Assembly (NCBI RefSeq): GCF_047511655.1
Contig: NC_133391.1
Coordinates: 102,709,384 to 102,773,383, forward strand
DNA from: Castor canadensis
Taxonomy: Eukaryota; Chordata; Mammalia; Rodentia; Castoridae
Direction: 5' to 3'
Length of the DNA stretch: 64,000 nt
The notes beneath the pieces are model-generated. The model searched no databases. It had not been told where the DNA came from and worked only from the letters and a program-made list of their open reading frames with translations. The position numbers and the translations under genes are program-made. Shown one piece after another: positions 60,322-64,000 of the stretch (position 1 is its first letter; each line of letters starts with the position of its first letter).

Positions 60322-62059
60322 AATAAACACAATAAAAAAAACTTTGATGGCTGATGGCCCAGCCATCTTCTTTGCTCTGTACTTGCAAAACATTTTCATT
60401 ACCAAAATTATGACCACCGATAAACATGATCAATCCAATACATTGTTTCATTTCTGCATAATCTATTTCCTTTCAATCATCTTTGTCTTTGGATTTGCCT
60501 CCAGCATTTGTAAATGTATAAACCACATAAATTTTGATGCACAAATATCACAAAAGAAGAAAAATACAATCATGTCATTTTACCAAATTGGATATTTCAG
60601 GTTCATATTACAAAATATTATGTGATATAATCCTTTTGAAAGATTAACTATGAGAATACCATATTTTCTTTTTAATACTTAAGAGATATACTATTTATTC
60701 ATCAATTCTTGTATTTGAGAAGATTCACCTAGGATATTTTTATATGAAGACTCAGAGGTTTTGCTTATACAATTTCCTCATCATCATTAACATCCATAGA
60801 GTTGATATCTCTTTGCATTCACCTTTGGTTTGTATAAGAACTGTGCAACATCTTCCTCTTATAAATTTTCTTTTCTTTGCCATTATGGGGAGCAAATGAA
60901 AACTTGAATTCTCAATTGTAGTCAGTGAAAACTAAAATAAGGCAAAACTACAAAAGTGAGGGTTTCTGCAGCTTCTTTTATACCTTCTTAAAAATTGATA
61001 TAATACTTTGCACAACACAATAACTAAAAGATGATATAATAATGATGATTTGTTTCAATATTGCACCATCCTGTGCAATTTTATCATCATTTTTTTGGTA
61101 TCGTAGTCTTTCTTCAGCATAATGGGGAGCATCTTTTGAAAAATGATGAAATTATTACTATGATGAAATAGCAAGGTATTCCAAGATGTAGGAAAAATAA
61201 GATCACTCAGATTCCATAATATAGTTTAAATTCATAAAAAGATCCAATGAACTGATATGGTATGCAAAGAGTAAATGAGGTTGTTACAAGTATACTTCTC
61301 TATGCTCTTTGGAAGATCTCTGAGAGAATAAAAGTTACGAATACCAGTCATTGCAATAGTAGGAACTGCTCCAAAAAAAACCTCAAAATTTAAAACTGGT
61401 TCTCATGGGTTCTGACAGTATACAGCGAGAATTAGTAAGCCAAACCCACTTACTCAATGACAGACATTGTAGCCATATTATAGGTAACTTTTTATCTTCT
61501 ATTAAGCTTTGGAAGTTCTGAAAATGGCTTATGATCCTGTCCTCTACCACTGAAGACTCTGTGATTCTGAGCCCCAGCTGGGAACCACTAGGCCAGAAGA
61601 TCTCTGTACCCTTATGACTAAAATGCATTAAAATAATATTCACTGGTGTTTTCTCTTTATTATAAAAATAATAAATTTAATTGCAAGGAAAATACTAATC
61701 ACTTCTATAATTCCACCTGAAGCCAGAAATACACTCTGAAGATAACCAGACATGAACAATGTCTATTCTGTGCCCTCAATTCTTTATGACAAATTTCAAT
61801 GCCCTGAGCCACCAAGAAGTACTGAACTGCCCCACCCTAATTGTCCTAGTCTCTAGTAATCTAGCTCTTTACATTAGTCCCTAAGTCTGTCTTTCCTAAA
61901 GCTTACAGATGGTGAGTGATAGAAGACTGGCAAGGGTGCAATCATATAACAATCTAATTATAGTTCCTTCAGATAGTTGGGTACTTCTGTTCAGTCCAGC
62001 CAATTGTTTTTTTTTTTTCAGCCAATTGTTTTTGATTCACAGTACACACAGTATGCAAA

Positions 62060-62120
62060 CATTATGTATATGTGTGTGTGTGTATATATATCTATATATA
62101 CATAATGTATGTATGTATAC
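62060..62120. repeat. (TG)n/(TA)n simple repeat
   Basis: A TG run passes into TATATATC and (GTAT)n, ending at the left inverted repeat of the Tigger element. Confidence 0.85.
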
Positions 62121-62472
62121 AGTAGTCCCCCTTTTTCCATATTTTGCTTTCTATGGTTTCAGTTATTGGCATTCAACCCATTCTTATATTACATGGAAAA
62201 CCCCACAAATAACAATTCATGTTTCAAACTGTACACTGCTCTGAGCAGAATGACGAAATCTCAGTCTAGCTCCATTCCACCCAAGACATGATTCATCCTC
62301 TTTGTCCAGAGTACCCATGTTGTATATGCTACCAACCTGTTAAATCATTTAGTAGCCATCTCAGTTATCAATTAACTGTGGTATCACAGTGCTTCTTTAT
62401 AGGATTAGGTACTATTTGTGTCCTAATAGGATATGTGGAACATATCCCTGTGGATAAGAGGGGACTACTCTG
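62120..62472 (+). mobile_element. Non-autonomous TcMar-Tigger DNA transposon (MITE)
   Basis: Terminal inverted repeats: CAGTAGTCCCCCTTTTTCC at the left (after a TA) and GATAAGAGGGGACTACTCTG at the right. The inside has 'ttctatggtttcagttattg', 'gcagaatgacgaaatctcag', 'ttagtagccatctcagttat', typical of Tigger elements with 'cagtagtccccc' ends. No transposase frame is present, so this is an internally deleted copy. It inserted at a TA within a TG/TA-rich tract. Confidence 0.85.
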
Positions 62473-62911
62473 TGTGTGTGTATGTTTATTTTGAACCCCA
62501 GTGTTTTTTATTCACTCTACATCAGGAAAGAGAAGCAAGTGTGAAGATTTCAAGAGACTGAATCCTACCACTTTGGAAAATTCTATACAAAAGTTTTATC
62601 CTGAAAGACAAAAGAAAATGATCCTGAATATTTTAATGCTTTATTGCACAGTTATTAAGGATAAAGTTCCCCCCTGACTCAGGTTCAAGCCAACCACTCC
62701 CATAAACCAATAACACATGTTCTTATCCTATATGCTTGAATAATTTTATACACTTTTAAATCAGACAGGCCCTTTAATAACCATATGTCCCAGGATCTAG
62801 AGAAAACTACTTTTCAAAGGATTAAAGTATACCCTGCACTATTACTTTTCTAACAAGAATGAGATTTATTAGTTCATTTGGTCATACTTTTTAAAATTTA
62901 TACAATGAGAA

Positions 62912-63217
62912 CTTTAATTTCATTTTTATTTTGGGGGGCGGTAGTGGGGATTGAACTCAGGGCCTCATATATGCTAGACATATGGCCTACCACTTAAGCC
63001 ACACCCCCTAGTCCTTTTTTGCTTTAGGTTTTTTGAATAGGGTCTCATGGTTTTGGGCACATACTACATGACCAGATTTATTGGTTGAGATGGTGGGGAG
63101 GGGGGTAGGTCTTACTAATTTTTTGCCCAAGATGGCCTCAGACTGCAATTCTCCTGTCTTCCAAATAGCTCGGATTATAGGCATGAGATACTGCATAAGC
63201 CTTTAATTTCATTTTTA
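62912..63217 (-). repeat. Composite SINE (B1-B1-ID trimer) with 17-bp target duplication
   Basis: The exact repeat ctttaatttcattttta lies at 62,912-62,928 and 63,201-63,217. Between them are the inverted ID ('gtggggattgaactcagggc', 'taccacttaagccacacccc'), a shortened inverted right B1, the linker 'ttattggttgagatggtggg', and the inverted left B1 ('gcctcagactgcaattctcc', 'ggattataggcatgagatac'). Confidence 0.92.
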
Positions 63218-63769
63218 AACCCAGACAAACATGTAACATAATCACAAAAGTAAAAAAATTCAGCACTGCTGAAGAGAAACCATTATTCAAGCAGATATGC
63301 CTTGAAAGGTACATGAACTTGTCTAACATGCTTCTAATAAACAAATGTAAGATCACTATATAAAAATTTCTTTTTTGACTTTTAGCCAATTTTAAGTCTT
63401 TCAGAGAGGAAGAATGGAATGCATTTTCAATACTAATGGAATGAGATGATGCTATATGAATTTCTCATGTTTTAGTGATGAGTTTTGAGAACTCAAGATA
63501 TTGATCTCTCTAATTTCAACAATCAAGGGCAGAAACTGAAAATCAATATGGTTCTGTGCTAAATGACTACTCAGGCATGAGTTCACTTCCTCTAAACCCA
63601 CTTCCCACTCCAGTATGAGAGAGCTGAGCCTTCTCTAACAGTAATTTCTCCTCTTTGCCCTTTGCATCAGCAATGAATACATATTTCAAATTTTCTATCA
63701 TAGCAGATACATAAACAATAAACCAAAAATCAAGGCTCTTAAAAATTTTAACTTAAATATTAAATAACC

Positions 63770-64000
63770 AGACACATGCATTAAAAACTGCGTGATGACA
63801 GTAATCACAGCATGTTATGTGTGGGCAAAAAACTGGAGACAACCTTGAATTCAATAGCAGGGAATTAGCTATAATTAATAATGCTGTGTCCATAAAATGG
63901 AACAACACAGCCATTGAAACTTGTATTTTCCAAGAATAATAAGGGTATGTGAAAAGGTTAATGTATTATTGAGTCAAAAGAAGACACAAACTAATATAAA
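63770..64000 (+). mobile_element. Ancient L1 fragment, cut by the window edge
   Basis: 'gcaaaaaactggagacaacc', 'tagcagggaattagctataa', 'gtgtccataaaatggaacaa', 'cacagccattgaaacttgta' match the L1 ORF2 end region in order. Confidence 0.6.

Larger units (their letters stand above)
59105..64000 (-). other. POLR3G: POLR3G intron (runs off the right edge)
   Basis: No upstream POLR3G exon (MAGNKGRG..., MPYFIETPEE) is visible on the minus strand here, so the 5' part lies beyond 64,000. The stretch contains an ID-like SINE (60,238-60,321), a Tigger-type MITE (62,120-62,472), a trimeric SINE with a 17-bp target duplication (62,912-63,217) and an L1 remnant at the edge. A small unexplained open stretch at about 61,040-61,155 is noted in the findings. 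Confidence 0.7.

Noticed and set aside
61095-61135. Missing POLR3G exon near 61,110
   Set aside because: A 13-base likeness ('ctgaagaaagact') to the PEERQD coding region was seen, but the following residues, frame and splice donor do not fit.

Overview
This window is nuclear DNA of a placental mammal. It has spliced exons with GT/AG borders, CpG-island promoters, long AT-rich introns, and many MIR, L2, L1, MaLR and Tigger remnants. A rodent is indicated by B1-like (7SL-derived) units joined to ID-like (tRNA-derived) units, with bodies such as 'gtggctcaagtggtagag' and 'gttcaaaccccagtactgcc'. From memory this SINE style fits the beaver / kangaroo-rat / squirrel side of the rodents, a beaver-like animal being the best guess. 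The exact species cannot be proven from the sequence alone.

Layout. (1) 1-5,657 is the start of intron 1 of ADGRV1 on the minus strand. Its first exon (22 coding bases, 5,658-5,679) lies in a CpG island at about 5,435-6,265. (2) 6,266-29,980 is intergenic and rich in repeats: a MaLR LTR, an old L1 interrupted by a MIR, a young 5'-truncated L1 with target-site duplications, and SINEs. I recognise no gene there. (3) 29,990-30,960 is a second CpG island, the promoter of LYSMD3 on the plus strand, which carries a 28-bp GC-box minisatellite. LYSMD3 has a non-coding first exon, coding exons at 32,915-33,169 and 38,389-39,051 (305 residues together), and a long 3' UTR with doubled poly(A) signals near 42,272 and 42,359. 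(4) The last five coding exons of POLR3G follow on the minus strand (59,104 down to 45,309), converging tail to tail on LYSMD3. The N-terminal exons and promoter of POLR3G lie beyond the right edge.

The order ADGRV1(-) / LYSMD3(+) / POLR3G(-) is the mirror image of the known mammalian arrangement POLR3G / LYSMD3 / ADGRV1, which supports all three calls. The three genes are not known to share a pathway: an RNA polymerase III subunit, a LysM chitin-binding membrane protein, and the giant adhesion GPCR of the inner ear and retina.

I found no clearly new biological system. The points most worth a second look are the GC-box minisatellite in the LYSMD3 promoter, the choice of exon 1 donor with a possible overlapping upstream ORF, a CAGCAG tandem acceptor in POLR3G, two SINE architectures with clean target duplications, and an unidentified LTR-like unit with diverged internal repeats in a POLR3G intron. 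Repeat family names are from memory of consensus patterns; no database search was run.
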